Origin: a virus | Direction: 5' to 3' (one strand) | DNA length: 44,080 nt | IMG/VR virus record: IMGVR_UViG_3300009164_000138 | Coordinates: 1-44,080 of that record | Part shown: piece after piece, positions 30,901-38,891 of the stretch | How positions within the stretch are numbered: position 1 is the stretch's first letter | Layout: each line of letters begins with the position of its first letter | Notes under the pieces: generated by a model | The model's input: only the letters and a program-made list of their open reading frames with translations | What the model was told of the DNA's origin: nothing | The model's database searches: none | Translations under genes and position numbers: made by a program

Positions 30901-31615
30901 TGGTTGCGGAATAACTTATACCAAACAGCACTATAAAACTTGGGCTAAAATTTTGAAATTAGCAGGCTGTGAAGTTGTAGATGTGGGAGGTCCTGCTGTA
31001 TCCAATCAGTGGATCATAAACAAGACATTTCTAGAACTACAAAAAAATACCGACATTAGCATGGCATTTGTGCAATTAACTGCGTTGGGTAAATTGGATG
31101 TTGAAGTAGAGATTGATCGAATCAACGATCTCGTCAAGACCGATCCGTTACGCAATTTTGTCATTGACCGAGATTTCCAGGTTTTGTCTAACAGTCAAAT
31201 CGGTGATTGGGGAATATGGCCTAGCAGCGTCAGTGATTGTCATGAATCAAAAAAACAATGGCAAAAATGGTTGTTTAGCCCTACATTGGAAAAAGAAGAT
31301 GTGTATTGCAAACTGTTACTACTTGAACATTTTTGCCAGGAACGAAACATCAAGCTATTGGTATATCACGGATACTGTATAGACTGGAACAGTGAACAGA
31401 GGACCAGATTACAACATCTGATTCAGAACATCAATGAAGATTTTTATTCTGTGTATCTAAAATCTTCGCACTATCGAAATCACAACCATCACGAGCAAAA
31501 CTCAGTGCCATGTCTGGGATATCAGCTTGAATTGGCGCAAACTGTCGGCAAGGAATTGCCAATGTATTTGCAACAAAAACTATCAAAATTTAAATCAGCA
31601 TATGATCGAACTTGA
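30869..31615 (+). CDS. Unknown, possibly SGNH-hydrolase-like protein
   Basis: About 248 residues. I give the ATG 30869; TTG 30875 has better Shine-Dalgarno spacing, and only two residues differ. The N-terminus KILVSGCGITY followed by KTWAKILK and DVGGPAVSNQWIINK looks like a Rossmann-type first strand and loop. The C-terminus (NSVPCLGYQLELAQTVGKEL) resembles the last helix of SGNH hydrolases, but the Ser of block I is not evident, so activity is doubtful. It overlaps the radical SAM gene at its 5' end and the next gene by 14 nt, so it belongs to the same coupled cassette. Function unknown. Confidence 0.6.
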   Translation: MSLSDIKILVSGCGITYTKQHYKTWAKILKLAGCEVVDVGGPAVSNQWIINKTFLELQKNTDISMAFVQLTALGKLDVEVEIDRINDLVKTDPLRNFVIDRDFQVLSNSQIGDWGIWPSSVSDCHESKKQWQKWLFSPTLEKEDVYCKLLLLEHFCQERNIKLLVYHGYCIDWNSEQRTRLQHLIQNINEDFYSVYLKSSHYRNHNHHEQNSVPCLGYQLELAQTVGKELPMYLQQKLSKFKSAYDRT

Positions 31616-32489
31616 CAAATCAAAGAAAAATTTACTGTTGATAAATTATCCCAGTGGCGGTTACGGCTATTATCTCACTCGGTTGATCAATGCATTTATA
31701 ACAAATGTTGTAAAAACCCCCGACGACTTCTTGTTTGATTCTGTTGGAACCAGTCATCTGTTGCCCTTGGTTGCTGGGCAGTTTGATCAAACTAAAAATC
31801 TGATTGGTGTCAGTGAAGAATATCAGCATGATATCAATCAGCAAAACTATATATTGATCCCATACTGCACAGGTATCCAATCCGACGATGTAACTTCTCT
31901 GACCAATACTTTTACAAATGCCAAGATCATAAGGCTATACTACGAAGATGACACCTGGCCCTTAGTATTTCAAAATTGTATCACCAAAGCGGCCTTGAAA
32001 ACTTTGGAAACAGGAGTAGATTTTGATCATGCGGCTTTTGGCAGCTCTGATGATTGGGCCAAAAGAGAAAATTATTTTTTGTTATTGAAAAATCATCATT
32101 GCAGACATATCTGGAATGAATATCACTCATCTCAATTTCTAAATATCAACATATTTGACTTGCTAACCAGTACGGAAAATTGTTTGAGATCCATTGCAAA
32201 TTTCATCCATGGGACGGTGATAGATTTAGATACATTGCCCACAAGGCATCAACAATTCCTAGATTCTAACTTGAACACAGTAAGACATCTAGAGATATTA
32301 CACATAGTCAAGAATCTGAAACTTGCCCAAAATCTCAAACACATAGATCATCTGTATCAGCAAGCAGTATTGAATTTTTATCTTCAACTCAGATACAAGT
32401 TCGAAGTTCCAACTAACGATTATTCAGACTGGTTTACAAATACCACGGATATTGTTAAAATGTTAGAAGACCATAATATACCTATATGA
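31602..32489 (+). CDS. Unknown, possibly sulfotransferase-like P-loop protein
   Basis: 295 residues from ATG 31602 (MIELDKSKKNLLLINYPSGGYGYYL). That start overlaps the upstream stop by 14 nt; the longer in-frame start would lie deep inside the previous gene. The sequence LLINYPSGGYGYYLTRLIN recalls the 5'-phosphosulfate loop and following helix of sulfotransferases, but a canonical K-[ST]-G-T is missing, so this is a weak lead. The rest is A+T-rich coding with many aromatic and His residues. It ends in an ATGA overlap with gp46. Confidence 0.5.
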   Translation: MIELDKSKKNLLLINYPSGGYGYYLTRLINAFITNVVKTPDDFLFDSVGTSHLLPLVAGQFDQTKNLIGVSEEYQHDINQQNYILIPYCTGIQSDDVTSLTNTFTNAKIIRLYYEDDTWPLVFQNCITKAALKTLETGVDFDHAAFGSSDDWAKRENYFLLLKNHHCRHIWNEYHSSQFLNINIFDLLTSTENCLRSIANFIHGTVIDLDTLPTRHQQFLDSNLNTVRHLEILHIVKNLKLAQNLKHIDHLYQQAVLNFYLQLRYKFEVPTNDYSDWFTNTTDIVKMLEDHNIPI

Positions 32490-34249
32490 TTCACTTACGC
32501 GATCTCACAGTAAAAAACTTCATGAGCGTGGGCAATACCACGCAGGCCATTGACTTTGACCGCAGTGACCTTACCTTGGTACTGGGCGAAAACCTAGACA
32601 TGGGCGGTGATGGATCACGCAATGGTACTGGCAAGACCACAATCATCAATGCACTGAGTTATGCCCTGTATGGCCAAGCCCTATCAAACATCCGCAAAGA
32701 CAATCTTGTGAACAAGACCAATGCCAAGCACATGCTGGTCAGCTTAGACTTTAGTGTAGGCGGACAGAACTATAGGATTGAGCGTGGACGCAAACCCAAT
32801 GTGCTCAAGTTCTATGTAAACGACGAACATCAAGCAGCACAAGATGAGGCACAAGGTGATTCGAGAGAAACACAAGAAGCTATCGAGCGTGTGTTGGGTA
32901 TGAGCCACGACATGTTTCAACACATTGTTGCGCTGAACACATACACAGCACCGTTCTTGAGTTTGAAGGCCAATGAACAACGAACCATCATTGAACAACT
33001 GTTGGGTATCACATTACTGAGTGAGCGTGCTGATCGTATCAAAGAACTCAACAGACAGACCAAAGACTCCATCCAGACCGAGGAACTGCGTATCCGTGCT
33101 GTGCAAGAAGCTAACAAGCGTATCGAAGAACAGATTCAAAGTCTAGAGAAACGCAGAACATTGTGGCTACGCAAACAAACAGAAGATACAGAAGGTCTAG
33201 CACAAGGTATTGCCGATCTTGAACACATCGATATTGCAGCAGAGGTACAATCACACAGAGATCTCGAAGCATATCATGTTCGCAAGAAAGCCGCAGACGA
33301 AGCCAATCGCTGGATCCGGCAGATTGATGCTGACGATGCAAAACTACAAAAACAAAAAGTTCAGATTGATAAGGATCTCAATCAGATTGCCAGCCACAAG
33401 TGCTTTGCTTGCGGTACAGAGATACACGATAATAGTCTGGATACTGTAAAAACACAGCGTGAAAAGACTCTACAAGAACTTGCATTGCAACTGCTGACCA
33501 ACGATTCGCAACGAATAGAACATCAAGATCGATTGAAAGAACTTGGTACACTGGGTACAGCACCCACGGTGTTCTATGACAGCCTTGAACAAGCACTGAA
33601 TCACAAAAACACAGTGGATACCTTGAACAAGGATCTTGTCACAAGATCAGCAGAGACTGATCCCTACAGCGAACAGATCGCAGACATGCAGAATCAAGCC
33701 CTGCAGGTAGTTTCTTATGACACACTAAACGAATTCACCAGAGTACAGGAACATCAAGAGTTCCTATTGAAACTGCTTACCAGCAAAGATAGCTTTGTGC
33801 GTAAGAAGATCATTGATCAAAATTTGAGTTATCTCAACAGCAGACTCACACACTATCTTGATCGTATCGGATTGCCACACACAGTGAAGTTTCAGAACGA
33901 TCTTACTGTGAGCATTGAAGAACTGGGTCGTGAACTGGACTTTGATAATTTATCTCGTGGTGAACGCAATCGATTGATACTCAGCATGAGTTGGGCATTC
34001 CGCGATGTGTGGGAAAGTCTATATCAACCCATCAACATCTTGTTCATTGACGAGATGATTGATTCTGGGCTGGATACACAGGGTGTGGAAAACGCATTAG
34101 CATTGTTGAAGAAGATGAGCCGAGAACGACACAAATCAATCTGGTTGGTCAGTCACAGAGACGAGCTGACCAGCAGGGTAGAGAACATTCTCAAGGTCGT
34201 GAAGGAAAATGGTTTCACCAGCTACAGCACAGATATTGAACTTGCGTAG
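32486..34249 (+). CDS. 46: Recombination nuclease subunit gp46 (SbcC/Rad50-like ATPase)
   Basis: 587 residues, close to T4 gp46 (560). Visible motifs are Walker A GSRNGTGKTT (43-52), the zinc hook CFAC (306-309), the ABC signature LSRGERNRL (about 488-496) and Walker B ILFIDEM (about 518-524). Two coiled-coil arms flank the hook. With gp47 it resects double-strand breaks for recombination-dependent replication. The start overlaps the preceding stop as ATGA, and the next gene starts immediately after its stop. Confidence 0.95.
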   Translation: MIHLRDLTVKNFMSVGNTTQAIDFDRSDLTLVLGENLDMGGDGSRNGTGKTTIINALSYALYGQALSNIRKDNLVNKTNAKHMLVSLDFSVGGQNYRIERGRKPNVLKFYVNDEHQAAQDEAQGDSRETQEAIERVLGMSHDMFQHIVALNTYTAPFLSLKANEQRTIIEQLLGITLLSERADRIKELNRQTKDSIQTEELRIRAVQEANKRIEEQIQSLEKRRTLWLRKQTEDTEGLAQGIADLEHIDIAAEVQSHRDLEAYHVRKKAADEANRWIRQIDADDAKLQKQKVQIDKDLNQIASHKCFACGTEIHDNSLDTVKTQREKTLQELALQLLTNDSQRIEHQDRLKELGTLGTAPTVFYDSLEQALNHKNTVDTLNKDLVTRSAETDPYSEQIADMQNQALQVVSYDTLNEFTRVQEHQEFLLKLLTSKDSFVRKKIIDQNLSYLNSRLTHYLDRIGLPHTVKFQNDLTVSIEELGRELDFDNLSRGERNRLILSMSWAFRDVWESLYQPINILFIDEMIDSGLDTQGVENALALLKKMSRERHKSIWLVSHRDELTSRVENILKVVKENGFTSYSTDIELA

Positions 34250-35257
34250 ATGTACACCAACAATAATTTCTATGATCGATTGCGGGTTTGCTTGGTAGGC
34301 AGAAGTTGGCCTGCTGAGTTTTACTACTGGATAAAGAATTCTCAAGTAAGAGAAACCATGAAACGCATCGCCGTTGAAACTGAAGAGGATTATGCACAAC
34401 TGGTATCAGTTTTAGAAAAATTACAAATACAAGTATTAAGGCCCACAGTTGATCTAGATTTTGATGCCATAGCCGGATCAGATATGCCACCACCATTACC
34501 TCCAATGTGCCCCGGTGACCATATGATATTTTTTGATGATCAATTGCTCGAATCTGTATCTGCTGGCAAGAATTCCACAGTTTATCAACAAACTTATCAA
34601 TCGTTTTTCTCTCATGTGATTGATCAAGGCAATCAAATAGTAACTGTTGATAATCCGTCAATCTGTGCTGCACAATGTTTTCAGTTTGACGACCGGCTGA
34701 TCTACGGTAAAAGCAAACATCAATCTCATTCAGAAATTACACAGGCTTGGAAAAATTTAACAGACAAATCTATTATTGGATTTCATCTTGACGGGCACAT
34801 CGATGGATGGTTTTGCCCAGTGACCCCGGGACTGATAATCACCTCTTCGGACCCTGATAGATCTTCCTTGCTGTCTCTATTCTATAAAACGCATTTTAAA
34901 AACTGGAAAGTTGTTCATAGTGATCCAAGTGTTTGCTATGATACTAGTTTTCGACAATGGAAAAAAGAAAACACTGGATCTTGGTGGATACCAGGCGAAG
35001 AGAAGAATCAAGAATTCATTGATTTTGTTAATAGATATTTCAAAAATTGGATAGGAAATGTATCCGAAACTGTGTTTGAAGTAAACATGATTGTGGTCGA
35101 TGAAAAAACAGTTATTGTTAGAAAAACAAACAATCTTGAAGTATTACAGCAGCTGGAAGATCACGGAATAACAGTGTATCAAGTGCCGTTTAGGCACAGC
35201 ACATTCTGGGATGCTGGACTGAATTGTGTGACAATGGCAGTTCATCGTTCCAAATAA
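34250..35257 (+). CDS. Amidinotransferase-fold protein, short paralogue
   Basis: 335 residues, of the guanidino-group-modifying (amidinotransferase/ADI) superfamily. N-terminal DRLRVCLVGRSWPAEFYYWI and GH-I-D-G-W-F-CPVTPGL (H183, D185) match the 36924-38153 paralogue, as does FWDAGLNCVTM with the expected catalytic Cys326. It lacks about 75 residues present in the paralogue after residue about 105, and has Asn where the paralogue has His beside the cysteine (LNC versus IHC). This could change or abolish activity. Members of this fold transfer or hydrolyse amidino groups (for example arginine to glycine). The start directly abuts the gp46 stop with no clear Shine-Dalgarno, so translation is probably coupled. 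Confidence 0.8.
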   Translation: MYTNNNFYDRLRVCLVGRSWPAEFYYWIKNSQVRETMKRIAVETEEDYAQLVSVLEKLQIQVLRPTVDLDFDAIAGSDMPPPLPPMCPGDHMIFFDDQLLESVSAGKNSTVYQQTYQSFFSHVIDQGNQIVTVDNPSICAAQCFQFDDRLIYGKSKHQSHSEITQAWKNLTDKSIIGFHLDGHIDGWFCPVTPGLIITSSDPDRSSLLSLFYKTHFKNWKVVHSDPSVCYDTSFRQWKKENTGSWWIPGEEKNQEFIDFVNRYFKNWIGNVSETVFEVNMIVVDEKTVIVRKTNNLEVLQQLEDHGITVYQVPFRHSTFWDAGLNCVTMAVHRSK

Positions 35258-35317
35258 AATTATATATCAGGCACAACAAAAGGCATAACTATAGCACCCA
35301 AGTAATCAACCTGCAAC

Positions 35318-35746
35318 ATGACATGGCTATATCAAAACAACCCAGTAGAGACATTGCCCGAGTCATGCGTAGGATTTGTTTACTTGATCACAAATAATCT
35401 CACTGGACGCAAATACATAGGCAAAAAACTGGCAAAGTTCTCAAAGACAACTTACAAAACAGTCAAACAAAAGAACGGCATCAAGAGAAAAAAGAAGATA
35501 CGAAGCAAAATTGATTCAGATTGGCAACAATATTATGGATCAAGTGCAGAACTATCCGCAGACATCGAACAACTAGGCACCGACAATTTCACCAGAGAGA
35601 TACTTTTCTACTGTGCAAGCAAGAGTGAATGCTCATACATTGAGGCACGCGAGCAGTTCAGTAGACAGGTATTGGAATCACTAGATTATTACAATGGCCA
35701 TATACAGGTAAGGGTACATGGCCGCCAAATCCTAAACAAAATTTAA
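35318..35746 (+). CDS. GIY-YIG-like nuclease (142 aa)
   Basis: The motif GFVYLITNNLTGRKYIGKK (about residues 19-37) is the variant GIY-YIG core (VYLI ... KYIG). It is followed by a lysine-rich segment (about 52-64) and YYGSS (about 74-78), an element shared by a compact GIY-YIG-like family of T4-like phages. The end, YYNGHIQVRVHG, also fits that family, so the gene looks complete. It may be a homing-type or DNA-processing nuclease; which is unknown. It is the last gene of the plus-strand operon, 60 nt after the amidinotransferase, and lies beside a candidate structured RNA. Confidence 0.75.
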   Translation: MTWLYQNNPVETLPESCVGFVYLITNNLTGRKYIGKKLAKFSKTTYKTVKQKNGIKRKKKIRSKIDSDWQQYYGSSAELSADIEQLGTDNFTREILFYCASKSECSYIEAREQFSRQVLESLDYYNGHIQVRVHGRQILNKI

Positions 35747-36016
35747 TCACGACTGTGTGTTGAGTGTTTGACTCAACCCCATTGAGGAACGGTGCGATAC
35801 CCGGTCCGGACTTGGGCGTCAAAGGCAAATTGCTAACTTAAGGCAACAAATGGTTGGGGCTCTGTGAAACAGATACAACCCCTGCTTATAGGACTTGGAT
35901 CTTGATCGGGTTACTAGGGTTCCGTTGATATGTGAAGCTTGAGTAGGGGGTACCGGTCAACCACCTCCGCGTGGGAAACCACAATCTCATTAAACAAGAT
36001 GACTGCTGTCACTCAG
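35747..36016 (+). ncRNA. Candidate structured non-coding RNA (unassigned)
   Basis: About 270 nt without a plausible gene, noticeably more G/C-rich and structured than its surroundings. Local stems include GTTGAGT/ACTCAAC (35759-35777), GGGG/CCCC enclosing TCTGT/ACAGA with a GAA loop (35856-35882), GGGGGT/ACCTCC (35946-35968) and a GAAA tetraloop hairpin GTGG-GAAA-CCAC (35971-35982). Nested longer-range pairs are AACGG (35788-35792) with CCGTT (35922-35926), ACCCG (35799-35803) with CGGGT (35907-35911), and GTCC (35804-35807) with GGAC (35891-35894). I compared it by memory with group I introns, tmRNA and RNase P and found no convincing match. Strand is assumed from the upstream operon. Confidence 0.35.
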
Positions 36017-36138
36017 ATGATGCATCATTCACCGTGCATACGGTGAATTATGACCACAGTATCTAGATGATACTAAGTCAAGCAAGCAAAGAAAACATTG
36101 ATGAGCATAGCGAATCAATAGACTTGCGTAGCAAGTCT
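36017..36138. repeat. Row of inverted repeats between convergent operons
   Basis: Stem-loops follow each other: ATGATGCATCAT (36017-36028, perfect palindrome); ATTCACCGT/ACGGTGAAT with a GCAT loop (36027-36048, 9 bp); AGTATC/GATACT (36058-36074); ATTGAT/ATCAAT with an inner GC/GC stem (36097-36119); and AGACTTGC/GCAAGTCT with a 3-nt loop (36120-36138, 8 bp). None has a clear U tract. They lie where the plus and minus operons converge and may act as bidirectional transcript ends or 3' protection. Confidence 0.6.
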
Positions 36139-36480
36139 CTAATCATCTAAGTTAGTATCTGGCCAATCTCTAAACAATGCATGTTGTATATTGCCCGATA
36201 CAAACTGATTGAAACTCTTATGCTTTTCTTCAAGTTCGCCTTTGAGTGGTGCTACTCGTTTGAATGCTGAGTCCATCTGAGCCATATCTCTGAACTCCAT
36301 GATAATCATCCATTCTGGCATGTCTGAGATACTACGGAATCCCATCTTGCATCTTGTGATACGATATGTTACCATGCGATCCTCGCTGACTAGGTGATCA
36401 AAAAAACTTTTCATTCCTGTGACCCAGTCAAGATCAGAGATGTCGCCCTGTTTGTCTGCCCAAATTGTGTATAAATCCAT
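36139..36480 (-). CDS. Small unknown protein, possible dimeric ferredoxin-like barrel
   Basis: 113 residues beginning MDLYTIWADKQGDISDLDWV. A central segment, EWMIIMEFRDMAQMDSAFKRVAPLKGE, resembles, from memory, a small bacterial DUF (DUF6614-type) with a dimeric alpha-beta barrel look. It ends FRDWPD-TNLDD. No active site was identified. It is the last gene of the minus-strand operon, 3 nt after the GNAT-like gene stop, and its TAG stop touches an 8-bp hairpin. Confidence 0.6.
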   Translation of the reverse strand: MDLYTIWADKQGDISDLDWVTGMKSFFDHLVSEDRMVTYRITRCKMGFRSISDMPEWMIIMEFRDMAQMDSAFKRVAPLKGELEEKHKSFNQFVSGNIQHALFRDWPDTNLDD

Positions 36481-36483
36481 TGG

Positions 36484-36927
36484 TTACTCCAGTGGTCCTA
36501 GTATTTCAAATCCATCAATCTCTGACTTGTAGAGATGTGCTTGTTCCAAGTACAGGTATTGAAAGCCTTGTTCTTTGTAGATGGCACATTCTGTTTTCAT
36601 AGTTTCTATGCCCATGCGTAGTCGAGGTCGATGATAAGTCCATGCAAACTGATCGCATTGTGCATTGTGCTGATCAAATCTGCGTATCAGACTCCACGCT
36701 ACCAGTCGACCAGCATCATAGTATCCAATCAAGTCAGCCATGGGATCTAAGTATCTAGAATGGAACATAGGCATTACACTTGCAAAGTGTTTGTAGATGC
36801 AGTAGGTGCGATAGATGTCATCTAGCTGGGCCAATACATCGGGTCCACGGTCGTTGATGTACCGCCATTCCACTGTGGGTTTATAGTTAGTCCGGGCAAG
36901 GTCGATTCTAGCAAATTGATATGTCAT
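36484..36927 (-). CDS. Putative GNAT-like acetyltransferase
   Basis: 147 residues. Segments such as DLIGYYDAGRLVAWSLIRRFD (strand-turn-strand) followed by QFAWTYHRPRLRMGIETMK and FQYLYLEQ fit the general fold order of GNAT N-acyltransferases. The Q/R-x-x-G-x-G/A acetyl-CoA loop is not clear, so I call it GNAT-like only. The start overlaps the amidinotransferase stop as ATGA, which suggests coordinated production and perhaps a shared pathway. Confidence 0.5.
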   Translation of the reverse strand: MTYQFARIDLARTNYKPTVEWRYINDRGPDVLAQLDDIYRTYCIYKHFASVMPMFHSRYLDPMADLIGYYDAGRLVAWSLIRRFDQHNAQCDQFAWTYHRPRLRMGIETMKTECAIYKEQGFQYLYLEQAHLYKSEIDGFEILGPLE

Positions 36928-38153
36928 GCTCTGCCCGGAAAAAAATCTTGCTGAGTTCCTGCTCGATCAAGATCTAGTGTAACACAATGTATTCCACCAT
37001 CCCAAAAGTATCTGTGTCGCAAAGGACAGATATGCGGAGTTATACCATGGCGTTCAAATGCGTCAAACGCCTGTTTGTTGTAACCGTTCACAATGACATT
37101 TTGTTGATCAATTGAAAGAATGTTTACATCAAACACACTTTCTTCAACATATCCTACCCAATCTTGTAACCATGTTTCTACATATTCAATCAGTTCAGTG
37201 TCGTATTCGCTGCCTTTGATCCACCACTTGCCTTGATTTTTTTCCTTGAGATCTAGAAAAGATTGTACTTTGCTCCAACTCTCACCGGGCAAATACACAA
37301 CTTCCCAGCCAGGGAATGTATCTGCATAGGTAGGCATGTCTTCTATGCTGACGATAAGGCCAGGTTTAACAGGAGCGAAACAACCGTCGATATGCCCACC
37401 AGTGGTTACTATATGATTTCTATAGTCCGGAAAAAAATGCTCGGTTAGCTTTTTAATGTTGTCAATGTCGGAATCTGCCGATATTCCAAAAAACAAATCT
37501 TGGCCAATGCGAGTGACTCCATTGGCCGGAATCTGATTCAAAATGTCATGATACTGATTTTCAACCATGTGATTACCTGCAGACCTCACAAGGTCAGTAA
37601 CCGGACTCCACCATTCAAACTCACTGGTTTTAGATATGATTTCCTCGGCATCATCACCGGGCTTGAACTCAAACTGAAACAGGCTTTTACATTCGGCCTG
37701 AATCCAGGTTGGTAATTGATCAAACGGAGTAAACTCTTGTGGCCAATCAGGACCTCGGAGATTTTTGTAATTTTTTGTGGTCCAATTTGTTGGAGCCATG
37801 AGATTTCGACCAGAAGATTTTATGGTGATATTGTTGTATGGAAATACAAAAAATTTTGATCCAATCATGATCATCTGATCTCTTGGAATCATGCTCACAG
37901 GCCCGGGTATGCGACGATTTTGTGTTAGCAATCGGTCTAACTGTACTGTGGGTACATTTGGCCTTACTACCTGCACATTGAACTTTTCAAGCAATGCCAC
38001 AAGATTTAAAAAATCTTCTTCTGTTTCTGTAGCGATGCGTTCAAACAAACTGCGTAGTCTTGGATTTTTTATGAAACTGTAAAACTCAGGAGGATAACTT
38101 TTTCCTACTACACAAACTCTCAAAGGATCCCAAGGTTGATGTACACTATACAT
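36924..38153 (-). CDS. Amidinotransferase-fold enzyme, full-length paralogue
   Basis: 409 residues from ATG 38153, which has AAGGA at a good distance; an upstream TTG frame extends into the previous gene and aligns less well with the paralogue. Visible are WDPLRVCVVGKSYPPEFYSFI (8-28), GGHIDGCFAPVKPGL (H254, D256) and FWDGGIHCVTLDLDR with catalytic-type Cys390 preceded by His389. This is the expected pattern of glycine/arginine amidinotransferase-like enzymes, a superfamily that also includes deiminases and hydrolases. Substrate unknown. It overlaps the 170-residue gene by 8 nt and the GNAT-like gene by 4 nt. Confidence 0.85.
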   Translation of the reverse strand: MYSVHQPWDPLRVCVVGKSYPPEFYSFIKNPRLRSLFERIATETEEDFLNLVALLEKFNVQVVRPNVPTVQLDRLLTQNRRIPGPVSMIPRDQMIMIGSKFFVFPYNNITIKSSGRNLMAPTNWTTKNYKNLRGPDWPQEFTPFDQLPTWIQAECKSLFQFEFKPGDDAEEIISKTSEFEWWSPVTDLVRSAGNHMVENQYHDILNQIPANGVTRIGQDLFFGISADSDIDNIKKLTEHFFPDYRNHIVTTGGHIDGCFAPVKPGLIVSIEDMPTYADTFPGWEVVYLPGESWSKVQSFLDLKEKNQGKWWIKGSEYDTELIEYVETWLQDWVGYVEESVFDVNILSIDQQNVIVNGYNKQAFDAFERHGITPHICPLRHRYFWDGGIHCVTLDLDRAGTQQDFFPGRA

Positions 38154-38658
38154 TTGTTTTCCTTGGATCAAGTCGATTTTCAAACAGGCCCTGTAAGTAA
38201 TCTTCAGGCCATGAATGATAGAAGTCTTTGGCTGCTAACTGCTGTGCTCGTTGATCGAGATCGCTTAGACTCTGCACCAGGCTCAATGCGTATTTGCCTT
38301 GATTCATGATCACGCCATTGACATCTTCAACAGCAGCTGGATGGTCTTCCAGCACAATCAAATCAGCTGCAAGTAAAAAATCTCGATTGGCTGATTTCAA
38401 TCTAGGTGAAAAATATTCCAGTGTCCACTCTCCTGGATCATATGCGTAGATGATAACTTGATATTGTTGCATACCTTGGGCAGCACGAGATTCAAGATCA
38501 AAGTATGGTTCTTTGCCGATGAATATGCCCACAGAGCCTTGAAGCCGTGCTTGCCGTGCAAACGGACAAGGAGCCCAGTTACCCAGTGCCGGATGCGGAA
38601 CTTCAACAAAATTCTCCGACCAGGTTAATATATCTTGTGTGACTGTTTTAATATCCAT
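38146..38658 (-). CDS. Unknown 170-residue protein with CPFA motif
   Basis: Starts at ATG 38658, overlapping the stop of the chaperone extension by one base (TAATG). HPALGNWAPCPFARQARLQG (about 22-41) contains a CPFA motif of a type seen in small unknown families; I do not recognise a function. The C-terminal half is helical with DLIVLEDHPAAVEDVNG. It sits between a tail assembly chaperone and an amidinotransferase and is translationally coupled to both. Being in one operon with accessory enzymes suggests it may belong to the enzyme group. Confidence 0.6.
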   Translation of the reverse strand: MDIKTVTQDILTWSENFVEVPHPALGNWAPCPFARQARLQGSVGIFIGKEPYFDLESRAAQGMQQYQVIIYAYDPGEWTLEYFSPRLKSANRDFLLAADLIVLEDHPAAVEDVNGVIMNQGKYALSLVQSLSDLDQRAQQLAAKDFYHSWPEDYLQGLFENRLDPRKTNV

Positions 38659-38891
38659 TAGAAGAATGGCAATCCAGATTTCTTAGTTGTTTCTAAGTTG
38701 TCTTTGATAATCTCGTTGATTATCTCTCGTTCCTGTATACTCAGAGCCATGGCTTGATCATAAGTTAATCCACCTCTCATGAACCAACTCATTTTCATAG
38801 CCTCCTGGCGTATGCTTTGACAATCTTTTTCCATGCGATCAACTAGCTTGTCGATCTCCTCAGGATTAGAGCTCAGGAGGCGTTGTCGAAA
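38658..38891 (-). CDS. C-terminal extension of the tail chaperone, read by -1 frameshift
   Basis: The reading frame continues from the slippery site 38894-38888 to the stop at 38658, encoding about 76 residues (FF-RQRLLSSNPEEIDKL ... ending TTKKSGLPFF). It is in the -1 frame relative to the upstream chaperone. Upstream frame continuation to 38948 gives no sensible start and lies inside the chaperone gene; the first internal ATG (38834) has no strong Shine-Dalgarno. MSWFMRGGLTYDQAM and EREIINEIIKDN are family-like, as in tail chaperone C-terminal parts. The fusion product would be about 350 residues against 278 for the zero-frame product. Confidence 0.7.
   Translation of the reverse strand, partial: FRQRLLSSNPEEIDKLVDRMEKDCQSIRQEAMKMSWFMRGGLTYDQAMALSIQEREIINEIIKDNLETTKKSGLPFF

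Noticed and set aside
34215-34673. Open frame of about 150 codons on the minus strand across the short amidinotransferase gene
   Set aside because: It is antisense to a gene with clear family motifs and has no Shine-Dalgarno or recognisable motif.
36098-36118. Hammerhead-ribozyme-like TGATGAG ... CGAA
   Set aside because: The core differs from CUGAUGA/GAAA at key positions and there is no fitting third stem with a cleavage site.
35747-36138. Group I intron
   Set aside because: A GGGG/CCCC helix followed by TTATAGGACT recalls P4-P6/P7, and GACTT could pair with AAGTC near 36075. The other required helices do not fit, and both flanking genes look intact, so no exon is interrupted.
36924-38183. 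TTG start at 38183 for the full-length amidinotransferase
   Set aside because: ATG 38153 has a good Shine-Dalgarno and aligns with the start of the paralogue.
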